Made by a program: the position numbers and the translations under genes | NCBI GenBank assembly: GCA_036172665.1 | Contig: JAYKNF010000014.1 | Span: 3,895,001 to 3,959,000 of the forward strand | DNA from: Prosopocoilus inquinatus | Taxonomy: Eukaryota > Arthropoda > Insecta > Coleoptera > Lucanidae | Length of the DNA: 64,000 nucleotides | Direction of reading: 5' to 3' | The notes under the pieces: model-generated | What the model was told of the DNA's origin: nothing | Database searches by the model: none | Seen by the model: the letters and a program-made list of their open reading frames with translations, nothing else | Shown here: piece after piece, positions 1-11,010 of the stretch | How positions within the stretch are numbered: the first letter of the stretch is position 1 | Layout: each line of letters opens with the position of its first letter

Positions 1-149
1 CTGTGCTGTATCTAATCGATCCTTACTTATCTATCATGTTATTTGACGTTTGGATGGACTCCAGTAACTCTGATGTGAGATACGACGTTTTCGGACGCAG
101 CAGAAGCTGGAAATAGTTTTAAACGAAACAACACGTATTAGCGTTGTTC
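1..149. repeat. Reference monomer (class A) used for phasing
   Basis: This first full unit sets the coordinates used elsewhere. Landmarks in monomer positions: ATCGAT (ClaI) 15-20; t/c toggle at 28 (acttat or actcat); g/c toggle at 52 (tttggatgg or tttcgatgg); class-diagnostic stretch 64-72; 'gagatac' about 76-82; variable 83-92 (gacgtttt, aaagtttt, gaagttct); constant 'cgcagc' about 96-101, followed by agaag, aggag or agcag; 'gaaatagtttt' 110-120; imperfect dyad 125-149 plus one base. Conserved and variable blocks alternate, as in satellites where some stretches are under constraint or are homogenised faster. The phase itself is arbitrary. Confidence 0.9.
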
Positions 150-150
150 C
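125..150. other. Imperfect dyad at the monomer junction (first example)
   Basis: The left arm GAAACAACAC at 125-134 and the right arm GCGTTGTTCC at 141-150 pair at 8 of 10 positions around a 6-base spacer (gtatta). The centre of the stem is six uninterrupted pairs, AACAAC with GTTGTT. The arms recur once per monomer with small changes, such as cgcatt or cctatt in and around the spacer, so the array carries roughly 420 copies. The three 133-bp monomers lack the left arm, and the four 140-bp monomers lack most of the right arm. Short dyads are a documented property of many centromeric satellites lacking CENP-B boxes; a role here is inference. Confidence 0.7.
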
Positions 151-1043
151 TGTGATGTATCTAATCGATCCTTACTCATCTATCATGTTATTTGACGTTT
201 GGATGGACTCCAGTAACTAGGATGAGAGATACAAAGATTTCGGACGCAGCAGAAGCTGGAAATAGTTTTGAACGAAACAACACCTATTAGCGTTGTTCCT
301 GTGATGTATCTAAACGATCCTTACTTATCTAACATGTTATTTAACGTTTGGATACACTCCAGTAAGTCTGATGTGAGATACAAAATTTTTGGACGCAGCA
401 GGAGCTGGAAATAGTTTTAAACGAAACAACACGTATTAGCGTTGTCCCTGTGCTGTATCTAATCGATCCTTACTTATCTATCATGTTATTTGACGTTTGG
501 ATGGACTCCAGTAACTCTGATGTGAGATACGACGTTTTCGGACGCAGCAGGAGCTGGAAATAGTTTTAAACGAAACAACACGTATTAGCGTTGTTCCTGT
601 GATGTATCTAATCGATCCTTACTTAGCTACTATGTTATTTGACGTTTCGATGGACTCCAGTAACTCTAATGTGAGATATGAAATTTTCAGACGCAGCAGC
701 AGCTGGAAATAGTTTGAAACGAAACAACACATATTAGCGTTGTTCCTGTGATGTATCTAATCGATCCTTACTCATCTATCATGTTATTTGACGTTTGGAC
801 GGACTCCAGTAACTCTGATGGGAGATACAAAGTTCTCGGACGCAGTAGAAGCTGGAAATAGTTTTGAACGAAACAACACGTATTAGCGTTGTTCCTGTGA
901 TGTATCTAAACGATCCTTACTTATCTAACATGTTATTTGACGTTTGGATGGACTCCAGTAAGTCTGATGTGAGATACAAAGTTTTTGGACGCAGCAGGAG
1001 CTGGAAATAGTTTTAAACGAAACAACACGTATTAGCGTTGTTC

Positions 1044-1176
1044 CTGTGCTGTATCTAATCGATCCTTACTTATCTATTATGTTATTTGACGTTTGGATGG
1101 ACTCCAGTAACCCTGACGTGAGATACGAAGTTCTCGGACGCAGCAGAAGCTGGAAATAGTTTTAGAATAGATGTTC
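1044..1176. repeat. 133-bp short K monomer, copy 1
   Basis: A class K monomer (aaccctgacg, gttctcgg) whose 3' end reads 'ttttagaatagatgttcc' instead of the usual aaacgaaacaac...gttgttcc, a net loss of 16 bp. The left arm of the junction dyad is gone. The next monomer (1177) is class L, which normally follows class P, and P ends in 'agcgatgttcc'. The simplest reading is a deletion joining the K body to a P-type 3' end. The same junction occurs at 13097-13229 and 29024-29156. Confidence 0.92.
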
Positions 1177-1325
1177 CTGTGATGTATCTAATCGATCCTT
1201 ACTTATCTATCATGTTATTTGACGTTTCGATGGGCTCCAGAAACTCTGATGTGAGATTCGACGTTTTCGGACGCAGCAGAAGCTGGAAATAGTTTTAAAC
1301 GAAACAACACGTATTAGCGTTGTCC

Positions 1326-1474
1326 CTGTGCTGTATCTAATCGATCCTTACTTATCTATCATGTTATTTGACGTTTGGATGGACTCCAGTAACTAGGATG
1401 AGAGATACAAAGATTTCGGACGCAGCAGAAGCTGGAAATAGTTTTGAACGAAACAACACCTATTAGCGTTGTTC
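1326..1474. repeat. Hybrid monomer A/B
   Basis: The 5' half is class A (ctg start, acttat, preceded by gtccctg), while from monomer position about 66 it is class B (aactagg, gatgagag, gatttcgg, then ttttgaacg). It is followed by the 'ccttcc' form of C, as B copies preceded by an aatg start are. The corresponding site at 13379 is a pure A-type monomer, so this hybrid marks an exchange point between two HOR types. Confidence 0.8.
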
Positions 1475-2964
1475 CTGTGATGTATCTAAACGATCCTTCC
1501 TTATCTAACATGTTATTTAACGTTTGGATACACTCCAGTAAGTCTGATGTGAGATACAAAGTTTTTGGACGCAGCAGGAGCTGGAAATAGTTTTAAACGA
1601 AACAACACGTATTAGCGTTGTTCCTGTGATGTATCTAAACGATCCTTACTTATCTAACATGTTATTTGACGTTTGGATGGACTCCAGTGTGTCTGATGTG
1701 AGATACAAAGTTTTGGGACGCAGCAGGAGCTGGAAATAGTTTTAAACGAAACAACACATATTAGCGTTGTTCCTGTAATGTATCTAATCGATCCTTACTC
1801 ATCTATCATGTTATTTGACGTTTGGACAGACTCCAGTAACTCTGATGTGAGATACAAAGTTATCGGACGCAGCAGAAGCTGGAAATAGTTTTGAACGAAA
1901 CAACACGTATTAGCGTTGTTCCTGTGATGTATCTAAACGATCCTTACTCATCTATCATGTTATTTGGCGTTACGATGGACTCCAGTAACTTAGATGTGAG
2001 ATACGAAGTTCTCGGACGCAGCTGAAGCTAGAAATAGTTTTAAACGAAACAACATGCATTAGCGTTGTTCCTGTAATGTATCTAATCGATCCTTACTCAT
2101 CTATCATGTTATTTGACGTTTGGACAGACTCCAGTAACTCTGATGTGAGATACAAAGTTATCGGACGCAGCAGAAGCTGGAAATAGTTTTGAACGAAACA
2201 ACACGTATTAGCGTTGTTCCTGTGAAGTATCTAATCGATCCTTACTCATCTATCATGTTATTTGGCGTTTCGATGGACTCCAGTAACTTAGATGTAAGAT
2301 ACGAAGTTTTCGGACGCAGCAGGAGCTGGAAATAGTTGTAAACGAAACAACACGTTTTAGCGTTGTTCCTGTGCTGTATCTAATCGATCCTTACTTATCT
2401 ATCATGTTATTTGACGTTTCGATGGGCTCCAGTAACTCTGATGTGAGATACGACGTTTTCGGACGCAGCAGAAGCTGGAAATAGTTTTAAACGAAACAAC
2501 ACGTTTAAGCGTTGTTCCTGTGCTGTATCTAATAGATCCTTACTTATCTATCATGTTATTTGACGTTTCGATGGGCTCCAGTAACTCTGATGTGAGATAC
2601 GACGTTTTCGGACGCAGCAGAAGCTGGAAATAGTTTTAAACAAAACAACACGCATTAGCGATGTTCCTGTGATGTATCTAATCGATCCTTACTTATCTAT
2701 CATGTTATTTGACGTTTCGATGGGCTCCAGTAACTCTGATGTGAGATTCGACGTTTTCGGACGCAGCAGAAGCTGGAAATAGTTTTGAACGAAACAACAC
2801 GCATTAGCGTTGTTCCTGTGCTGTATCTAATCGATCCTTACTTATCTATCATGTTATTTGACATTTCGATGGACTCCAGTAACTCTGATGTGAGATACGA
2901 CGTTTTCGGACGCAGCAGCAGCTGGAAATAGTTTTAAACGAAACAACACATATTAGCGTTGTTC
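1475..2964. repeat. HOR segment C-D-E-M-E-N-O-P-L-Q
   Basis: Ten 149-bp monomers. D carries agtgtgtctg; E carries ggacag and gttatcgg; M (1922) begins like F (taaacg) but becomes M (ggcgttacg, agctgaagctag), so it is another hybrid. E-N-O-P-L-Q (2071-2964) is the same string found at 15912, 18892 and 22319. A private change, 'aaacaaaac' for 'aaacgaaac', lies near 2640 in P. Confidence 0.85.
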
Positions 2965-4752
2965 CTGTAATGTATCTAATCGATCCTTACTCATCTATCA
3001 TGTTATTTGACGTTTGGATGGACTCCAGTAACTAGGATGAGAGATACAAAGATTTCGGACGCAGCAGAAGCTGGAAATAGTTTTGAACGAAACAACACCT
3101 ATTAGCGTTGTTCCTGTGATGTATCTAAACGATCCTTCCTTATATAACATGTTATTTAACGTTTGGATACACTCCAGTAAGTCTGATGTGAGATACAAAG
3201 TTTTTGGACGCAGCAGGAGCTGGAAATAGTTTTAAACGAAACAACACGTATTAGCGTTGTTCCTGTGATGTATCTAAACGATCCTTACTTATCTAACATG
3301 TTATTTGACGTTTGGATGGACTCCAGTGTGTCTGATGTGAGATACAAAGTTTTGGGACGCAGCAGGAGCTGGAAATAGTTTTAAACGAAACAACACATAT
3401 TAGCGTTGTTCCTGTAATGTATCTAATCGATCCTTACTCATCTATCATGTTATTTGACGTTTGGACAGACTCCAGTAACTCTGATGTGAGATACAAAGTT
3501 ATCGGACGCAGCAGAAGCTGGAAATAGTTTTGAACGAAACAACACGTATTAGCGTTGTTCCTGTGATGTATCTAAACGATCCTTACTTATCTAACATGTT
3601 ATTTGACGTTTGGATGGACTCCAGTAAGTCTGATGTGAGATACAAAGTTTTTGGACGCAGCAGGAGCTGGAAATAGTTTTAAACGAAACAACACGTATTA
3701 GCGTTGTTCCTGTGCTGTATCTAATCGATACTTACTTATCTATCATGTTATTTGACGTTTCGATGGACTCCAGTAACTCTGATGTGAGATACGAAGTGTT
3801 CGGACGCAGCAGAAGCTGGAAATAGTTTTAAACGAAACAACACGTATTAGCGTTGTTCCTGTGATGTATCTAATCGATCCTTACTCATCTATCATGTTAT
3901 TTGACGTTTGGATGGACTCCAGTAACTCTGATGTGAGATACAAAGTTTTTGGACGCAGCAGGAGCTGGAAATAGTTTTAAACGAAACAACACGTATTAGC
4001 GTTGTTCCTGTGCTGTATCTAATCGATCCTTACTTATCTATCATGTTATTTGACGTTTGGATGGACTCCAGTAACTCTGATGTGAGATACGACGTTTTCG
4101 GACGCAGCAGAAGCTGGAAATAGTTTTAAACGAAACAACACGTATTAGCGTTGTTCCTGTGATGTATCTAATCGATCCTTACTCATCTATCATGTTATTT
4201 GACGTTTGGATGGACTCCAGTAACTAGGATGAGAGATACAAAGATTTCGGACGCAGCAGAAGCTGGAAATAGTTTTGAACGAAACAACACCTATTAGCGT
4301 TGTTCCTGTGATGTATCTAAACGATCCTTACTTATCTAACATGTTATTTAACGTTTGGATACACTCCAGTAAGTCTGATGTGAGATACAAAATTTTTGGA
4401 CGCAGCAGGAGCTGGAAATAGTTTTAAACGAAACAACACGTATTAGCGTTGTCCCTGTGCTGTATCTAATCGATCCTTACTTATCTATCATGTTATTTGA
4501 CGTTTGGATGGACTCCAGTAACTCTGATGTGAGATACGACGTTTTCGGACGCAGCAGGAGCTGGAAATAGTTTTAAACGAAACAACTCGTATTAGCGTTG
4601 TTCCTGTGATGTATCTAATCGATCCTTACTTAGCTACTATGTTATTTGACGTTTCGATGGACTCCAGTAACTCTAATGTGAGATATGAAATTTTCAGACG
4701 CAGCAGCAGCTGGAAATAGTTTGAAACGAAACAACACATATTAGCGTTGTTC
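2965..4752. repeat. 12-monomer HOR copy B-C-D-E-F-G-H-A-B-C-A-I
   Basis: 1788 bp matching the first 12 monomers of 11011-13229 and 26938-29156. After I it leaves that HOR: instead of J, the next unit (4753) is the aatg-start B followed by C with ccttcc, so the string restarts. C at 3114 has a private tatataac for tatctaac, and G at 3710 has gaagtgttcgg. Confidence 0.9.
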
Positions 4753-5646
4753 CTGTAATGTATCTAATCGATCCTTACTCATCTATCATGTTATTTGACG
4801 TTTGGATGGACTCCAGTAACTAGGATGAGAGATACAAAGATTTCGGACGCAGCAGAAGCTGGAAATAGTTTTGAACGAAACAACACCTATTAGCGTTGTT
4901 CCTGTGATGTATCTAAACGATGCTTCCTTATCTAACATGTTATTTAACGTTTGGATACACTCCAGTAAGTCTGATGTGAGATACAAAGTTTTTGGACGCA
5001 GCAGGAGCTGGAAATAGTTTTAAACGAAACAACACGTATTAGCGTTGTTCCTGTGATGTACCTAAACGATCCTTACTTATCTAACATGTTATTTGACGTT
5101 TGGATGGACTCCAGTGTGTCTGATGTGAGATACAAAGTTTTGGGACGCAGCAGGAGCTGGAAATAGTTTTAAACGAAACAACACATATTAGCGTTGTTCC
5201 TGTAATGTATCTAATCGATCCTTACTCATCTATCATGTTATTTGACGTTTGGACAGACTCCAGTAACTCTGATGTGAGATACAAAGTTATCGGACGCAGC
5301 AGAAGCTGGAAATAGTTTTGAACGAAACAACACGTATTAGCGTTGTTCCTGTGATGTATCTAAACGATCCTTAATTATCTAACATGTTATTTGACGTTTG
5401 GATGGACTCCAGTAAGTCTGATGTGAGATACAAAGTTTTTGGACGCAGCAGGAGCTGGAAATAGTTTTAAACGAAACAACACGTATTAGCGTTGTTCCTG
5501 TGATGTATCTAATCGATCCTTACTTATCTATCATGTTATTTGACGTTTCGATGGGCTCCAGTAACTCTGATGTGAGATTCGACGTTTTCGGACGCAGCAG
5601 AAGCTGGATATAGTTTTGAACGAAACAACACGCATTAGCGTTGTTC
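4753..5646. repeat. HOR restart B-C-D-E-F-L
   Basis: Six monomers. The string begins as the B-C-D-E-F HOR but switches at 5498 to class L (gattcgacg) and then Q at 5647. The F-L-Q order is the same as at 14571-15017, and both F copies share the 'ccttaattat' variant, so these two loci share one junction rather than having formed it independently. Confidence 0.8.
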
Positions 5647-7285
5647 CTGTGCTGTATCTAATCGATCCTTACTTATCTATCATGTTATTTGACATTTCGA
5701 TGGACTCCAGTAACTCTGATGTGAGATACGACGTTTTCGGACGCAGCAGAAGCTGGAAATAGTTTTAAACGAAACAACACGTATTAGCGTTGTTCCTGTG
5801 ATGTATCTAATCGATCCTTACTCATCTATCATGTTATTTGACGTTTGGGTGGACTCCAGTGAGTCTGATGTGAGATACAAAGTTTTGGGACGCAGCAGGA
5901 GCTGGAAATAGTTTTAAACGAAACAACACGCATTAGCGTTGTTCCTGTGATGTATCTAATCGATCCTTACTCATCTATCATGTTATTTGACGTTTCGATG
6001 GACTCCAGTAACTCTGATGTGAGATACGACGTTTCCGGACGCAGCAGAAGCTGGAAATAGTATTAAACGAAACAACACGTATTAGCGTTGTTCCTGTGAT
6101 GTATCTAATCGATCCTTACTCATCTATCATGTTATTTGACGTTTGGATGGACTCCAGTAACTAGGATGAGAGATACAAAGATTTCGGACGCAGCAGAAGC
6201 TGGAAATAGTTTTGAACGAAACAACACCTATTAGCGTTGTTCCTGTGATGTATCTAAACGATCCTTACTTATCTAACATGTTATTTAACGTTTGGATACA
6301 CTCCAGTAAGTCTGATGTGAGATACAAAGTTTTTGGACGCAGCAGGAGCTGGAAATAGTTTTAAACGAAACAACACGTATTAGCGTTGTTCCTGTGCTGT
6401 ATCTAATCGATCCTTACTTATCTATCATGTTATTTGACGTTTGGATGGACTCCAGTAACCCTGACGTGAGATACGAAGTTCTCGGACGCAGCAGAAGCTG
6501 GAAATAGTTTTAAACGAAACAACACGCATTAGCGTTGTTCCTGTGATGTATCTAATCGATCCTTACTCATCTATCATGTTATTTGGCGTTACGATGGACT
6601 CCAGTAACTTAGATGTGAGATACGAAGTTCTCGGACGCAGCTGAAGCTAGAAATAGTTTTAAACGAAACAACATGCATTAGCGTTGTTCCTGTAATGTAT
6701 CTAATCGATCCTTACTCATCTATCATGTTATTTGACGTTTGGACAGACTCCAGTAACTCTGATGTGAGATACAAAGTTATCGGACGCAGCAGAAGCTGGA
6801 AATAGTTTTGAACGAAACAACACGTATTAGCGTTGTTCCTGTGAAGTATCTAATCGATCCTTACTCATCTATCATGTTATTTGGCGTTTCGATGGACTCC
6901 AGTAACTTAGATGTGCGATACGAAGTTCTCGGACCCAGCTGAAGCTAGAAATAGTTTTAAACGAAACAACACGCATTAGCGTTGTTCCTGTGCTGTATCT
7001 AATCGATCCTTATTTATCTATCATGTTATTTGACATTTCGATGGACTCCAGTAACTCTGATGTGAGATACGACGTTTTCGGACGCAGCAGCAGCTGGAAA
7101 TAGTTTTAAACGAAACAACACATATTAGCGTTGTTCCTGTAATGTATCTAATCGATCCTTACTCATCTATCATGTTATTTAACGTTTGGACGGACTCCAG
7201 TAACTCTGATGTGAGATACAAAGTTATCGGACGCAGCAGAAGCTGGAAATAGTTCTGAACGAAACAACACGTATTAGCGTTGTCC
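5647..7285. repeat. Partial 20-monomer HOR Q-S-T-B-C-K-M-E-N/M-Q-E
   Basis: The first eight monomers (5647-6838) match the unit beginning at 14869. At 6839 the N monomer converts midway to M (gttctcggacccagctgaagctag), and the order then jumps to Q-E. E at 7137 has ttaacgtttggacgg in place of the usual ggacag form. It reads as an older or rearranged relative of the 2980-bp unit. Confidence 0.8.
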
Positions 7286-8626
7286 CTGTGCTGTATCTAA
7301 TCGATCCTTACTTATCTATCATGTTATTTGACGTTTGGATGGACTCCAGTAACTCTGATGTGAGATACGACGTTTTCGGACGCAGCAGAAGCTGGAAATA
7401 GTTTTAAACGAAACAACACGTATTAGCGTTGTTCCTGTGATGTATCTAATCGATCCTTACTCATCTATAATGTTATTTGACGTTTGGGTGGACTCCAGTA
7501 ACTCTGATGAGAGATACAAAGATTTCGGACGCAGCAGAAGCTGGAAATAGTTTTGAACGATACACCACCTATTAGCGTTGTTCCTGTGATGTATCTAAAC
7601 GATCCTTACTTATCTAACATATTATTTGACGTTTGGATGGACTCCAGTGAGTCTGATGTGAGATACAAAGTTTTGGGACGCAGCAGGAGCTGGAAATAGT
7701 TTTAAACGAAAGAACACGTATTAGCGTTGTTCCTGTGCTGTATTTTAACGATCCTTACTTATCTATCATGTTATTTGACGTTTGGATGGACTCCAGTAAC
7801 CCTGACTTGAGATACGAAGTTCTCGGACGCAGCCGAAGCTGGAAATAGTTTTAACCGAAACAACACGTATTAGCGTTGTTCCTGTGATGTATCTAATCGA
7901 TCCTTACTCATCTATCATATTATTTGACTTTTGGATGGACTCCAGTAACTCTGATGTGAGATACAAAGTTTTTGGACGCAGCAGAAGCTGGAAATAGTTT
8001 TGAACGAAACAACACGTATTAGCGTTGTTCCTGTGATGTATCTAATCGATCCTTACTTAGCTACTATGTTATTTGACGTTTCGATGGACTCCAGTAACTC
8101 TAATGTGAGATACGAAATTTTCGGACGCAGCAGCAGCTGGAAATAGTTTGAAAAAAAACAACACATATTAGCGTTGTTCCTGTGATGTATCTAATCGATC
8201 CTTACTCATCTATCATGTTATTTGACGATTGGATGGACTCCAGCAAGTCTGATGTGAGATACAAAGTTTTTGGACGCAGCAGGAGCTGGAAATAGTTTTA
8301 AACGAAACAACACGTATTAGCGTTGTTCCTGTGCTGTATCTAATCGATAATTACTTATCTATCATGTTATTTGACGTTTCGATGGACTCCAGTAACTCTG
8401 ATGTGAGATACGACGTTTTCGGACGCAGCAGAAGCTGGAAATAGTTTTAAACGAAGCAACACGTATTGGCGTTGTTCCTGTGATATATCTAATCGATCCT
8501 TACTTAGCTACTATGTTATTTGACGTTTCGATCGACTCCAGTAACTCTAATGTGAGATACGAAATTTTCGGACGCAGCAGAAGCTGGAAATAGTTTTAAA
8601 CGAAACAACACGCATTGGCGTTGTTC
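7286..8626. repeat. HOR segment A-U-V-K-W-I-X-Y-I
   Basis: Nine monomers. The A-U-V-K...W-I-X-Y order recurs, with M and a second K between K and W, at 32584-34073 and 54607-56092, and its start at 63225-64000. Private variants: tattttaacg at the start of K (7733), and tttgaaaaaaaac in I (8031). The two K/M monomers missing here were either lost here or gained in the others. Confidence 0.8.
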
Positions 8627-9669
8627 CTGTGATGTATCTAATCGATCCTTACTCATCTATCATGTTATTTGGCGTTTCGATGAACTCCAGTAACTTAGAT
8701 GTGAGATACGAAGTTCTCGGACCCAGCTGAAGCTAGAAATAGTTTTAAACGAAACAACACGCATTAGCGTTGTTCCTGTGCTGTATCTAATCGATCCTTA
8801 CTTATCTATCATGTTATTTGAAATTTCGATGGACTCCAGTAACTCTGATGTGAGATACGACGTTTTCGGACGCAGCAGCAGCTGGAAATAGTTTTAAACG
8901 AAACAACACATATTAGCGTTGTTCCTGTAATGTATCTAATCGATCCTTACTCATCTATCATGTTATTTGACGTTTGGACAGACTCCAGTAACTCTAATGT
9001 GAGATACAAGGTTATCGGACGCAGCAGAAGCTGGAAATAGTTTTAAACGAAACAACACGCATTAGCGTTGTTCCTGTGATGTATCTAATCGATCCTTACT
9101 TAGCTACTATGTTATTTGACGTTTCGATGGACTCCAGTAACTCTAATGTGAGTTACGACGTTTTCGGACGCAGCAGAAGCTGGAAATAGTTTTAAACGAA
9201 GCAACACGTATTGGCGTTGTTCCTGTGATATATCTAATCGATCCTTACTCATCTATCATGTTATTTGACGTTTGGATGGACTCCAGTAACTCTGATGTGA
9301 GATACAAAGTTTTTGGACGCAGCAGAACCTGGAAATAGTTTTGAACGAAACAACACCTATTAGCGTTGTTCCTGTGATGTATCTAATCGATCCTTACTTA
9401 GCTACTATGTTATTTGACGTTTCGATCGACTCCAGTAACTCTAATGTGAGATACGAAATTTTCGGACGCAGCAGAAGCTGGAAATAGTTTTAAACGAAAC
9501 AACACGCATTGGCGTTGTTCCTGTGATGTATCTAATCGATCCTTACTCATCTATCATGTTATTTGGCGTTTCGATGAACTCCAGTAACTTAGATGTGAGA
9601 TACGAAGTTCTCGGACCCAGCTGAAGCTAGAAATAGTTTTAAACGAAACAACACGTATTAGCGTTGTTT
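8627..9669. repeat. Mosaic segment M-Q-E-I-(gatata)H-I-M
   Basis: Seven monomers. Unusual forms: gatatatc starts, cgaagcaac before the dyad, and cgtattggc spacers. The same features dominate 33925-34980 and the 6020-bp unit, so this stretch is a small relative of that domain placed far upstream. Confidence 0.7.
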
Positions 9670-11010
9670 CTGTGATGTATCTAATCGATCCTTACTCATC
9701 TATCATGTTATTTGACGTTTGGATGGACTCCAGTAACTAGGATGAGAGATACAAAGATTTCGGACGCAGCAGAAGCTGGAAATAGTTTTGAACGAAACAA
9801 CACCTATTAGCGTTGTTCCTGTGATGTATCTAAACGATCCTTACTTATCTAACATGTTATTTAACGTTTGGATACACTCCAGTAAGTCTGATGTGAGATA
9901 CAAAGTTTTTGGACGCAGCAGGAGCTGGAAATAATTTTAAACGAAACAACACGTATTAGCGTTGTTCCTGTGCTGTATCTAATCGATCCTTACTTATCTA
10001 TCATGTTATTTGACGTTTGGATGGACTCCAGTAACCCTGACGTGAGATACGAAGTTCTCGGACGCAGCAGAAGCTGGAAATAGTTTTAAACGAAACAACA
10101 CGCATTAGCGTTGTTCCTGTGATGTATCTAATCGATCCTTACTCATCTATCATGTTATTTGGCGTTACGATGGACTCCAGTAACTTAGATGTGAGATACG
10201 AAGTTCTCGGACGCAGCTGAAGCTAGAAATAGTTTTAAACGAAACAACATGCATTAGCGTTGTTCCTGTAATGTATCTAATCGATCCTTACTCATCTATC
10301 ATGTTATTTGACGTTTGGACAGACTCCAGTAACTCTGATGTGAGATACAAAGTTATCGGACGCAGCAGAAGCTGGAAATAGTTTTGAACGAAACAACACG
10401 TATTAGCGTTGTTCCTGTGAAGTATCTAATCGATCCTTACTCATCTATCATGTTATTTGGCGTTTCGATGGACTCCAGTAACTTAGATGTGAGATACGAA
10501 GTTTTCGGACGCAGCAGGAGCTGGAAATAGTTGTAAACGAAACAACACGTTTTAGCGTTGTTCCTGTGCTGTATCTAATCGATCCTTACTTATCTATCAT
10601 GTTATTTGACGTTTCGATGGGCTCCAGTAACTCTGATGTGAGATACGACGTTTTCGGACGCAGCAGAAGCTGGAAATAGTTTTAAACGAAACAACACGCA
10701 TTAGCGATGTTCCTGTGATGTATCTAATCGATCCTTACTTATCTATCATGTTATTTGACGTTTCGATGGGCTCCAGTAACTCTGATGTGAGATTCGACGT
10801 TTTCGGACGCAGCAGAAGCTGGAAATAGTTTTGAACGAAACAACACGCATTAGCGTTGTTCCTGTGCTGTATCTAATCGATCCTTACTTATCTATCATGT
10901 TATTTGACATTTCGATGGACTCCAGTAACTCTGATGTGAGATACGACGTTTTCGGACGCAGCAGCAGCTGGAAATAGTTTTAAACGAAACAACACATATT
11001 AGCGTTGTTC
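9670..11010. repeat. HOR segment B-C-K-M-E-N-O-L-Q
   Basis: Nine monomers equal to monomers 4-13 of the 2980-bp unit (15316-16805) but lacking P. O at 10564 carries P's 3' end (cgcattagcgatg). The loss of one 149-bp unit by an O/P exchange is therefore visible at single-monomer resolution. Confidence 0.88.

Larger units (their letters stand above)
1..1176. repeat. HOR fragment A-B-C-A-I-J-F-K(133), truncated by window start
   Basis: Eight monomers whose order and private variants (aattttc-agacg in I, ctgatggg in J, the 16-bp-short K) match 12054-13229 and 27981-29156. The offsets are 12053 and 27980 bp. Each equals a whole number of monomers minus the short-monomer losses, so phase is preserved between copies. 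A point difference is seen in monomer C (tacaaaatt here, tacaaagtt at 12352). Confidence 0.9.

Noticed and set aside
15..20. ATCGAT in most monomers as a functional site
   Set aside because: It is a ClaI restriction site that would give a 149-bp ladder with gaps where F, C, D and V have taaacg, but nothing indicates a biological role.
1359..1559. A 66-codon minus-strand open frame, repeated at 2998, 4786, 11044, 16839, 19819, 23246, 24736 and 26971
   Set aside because: It lies across a B-C monomer pair in the satellite, begins at TTG rather than ATG and recurs only where that pair has the ccttcc form. It is a by-product of repeat sequence, with no ribosome-site or splice context and no recognisable domain.
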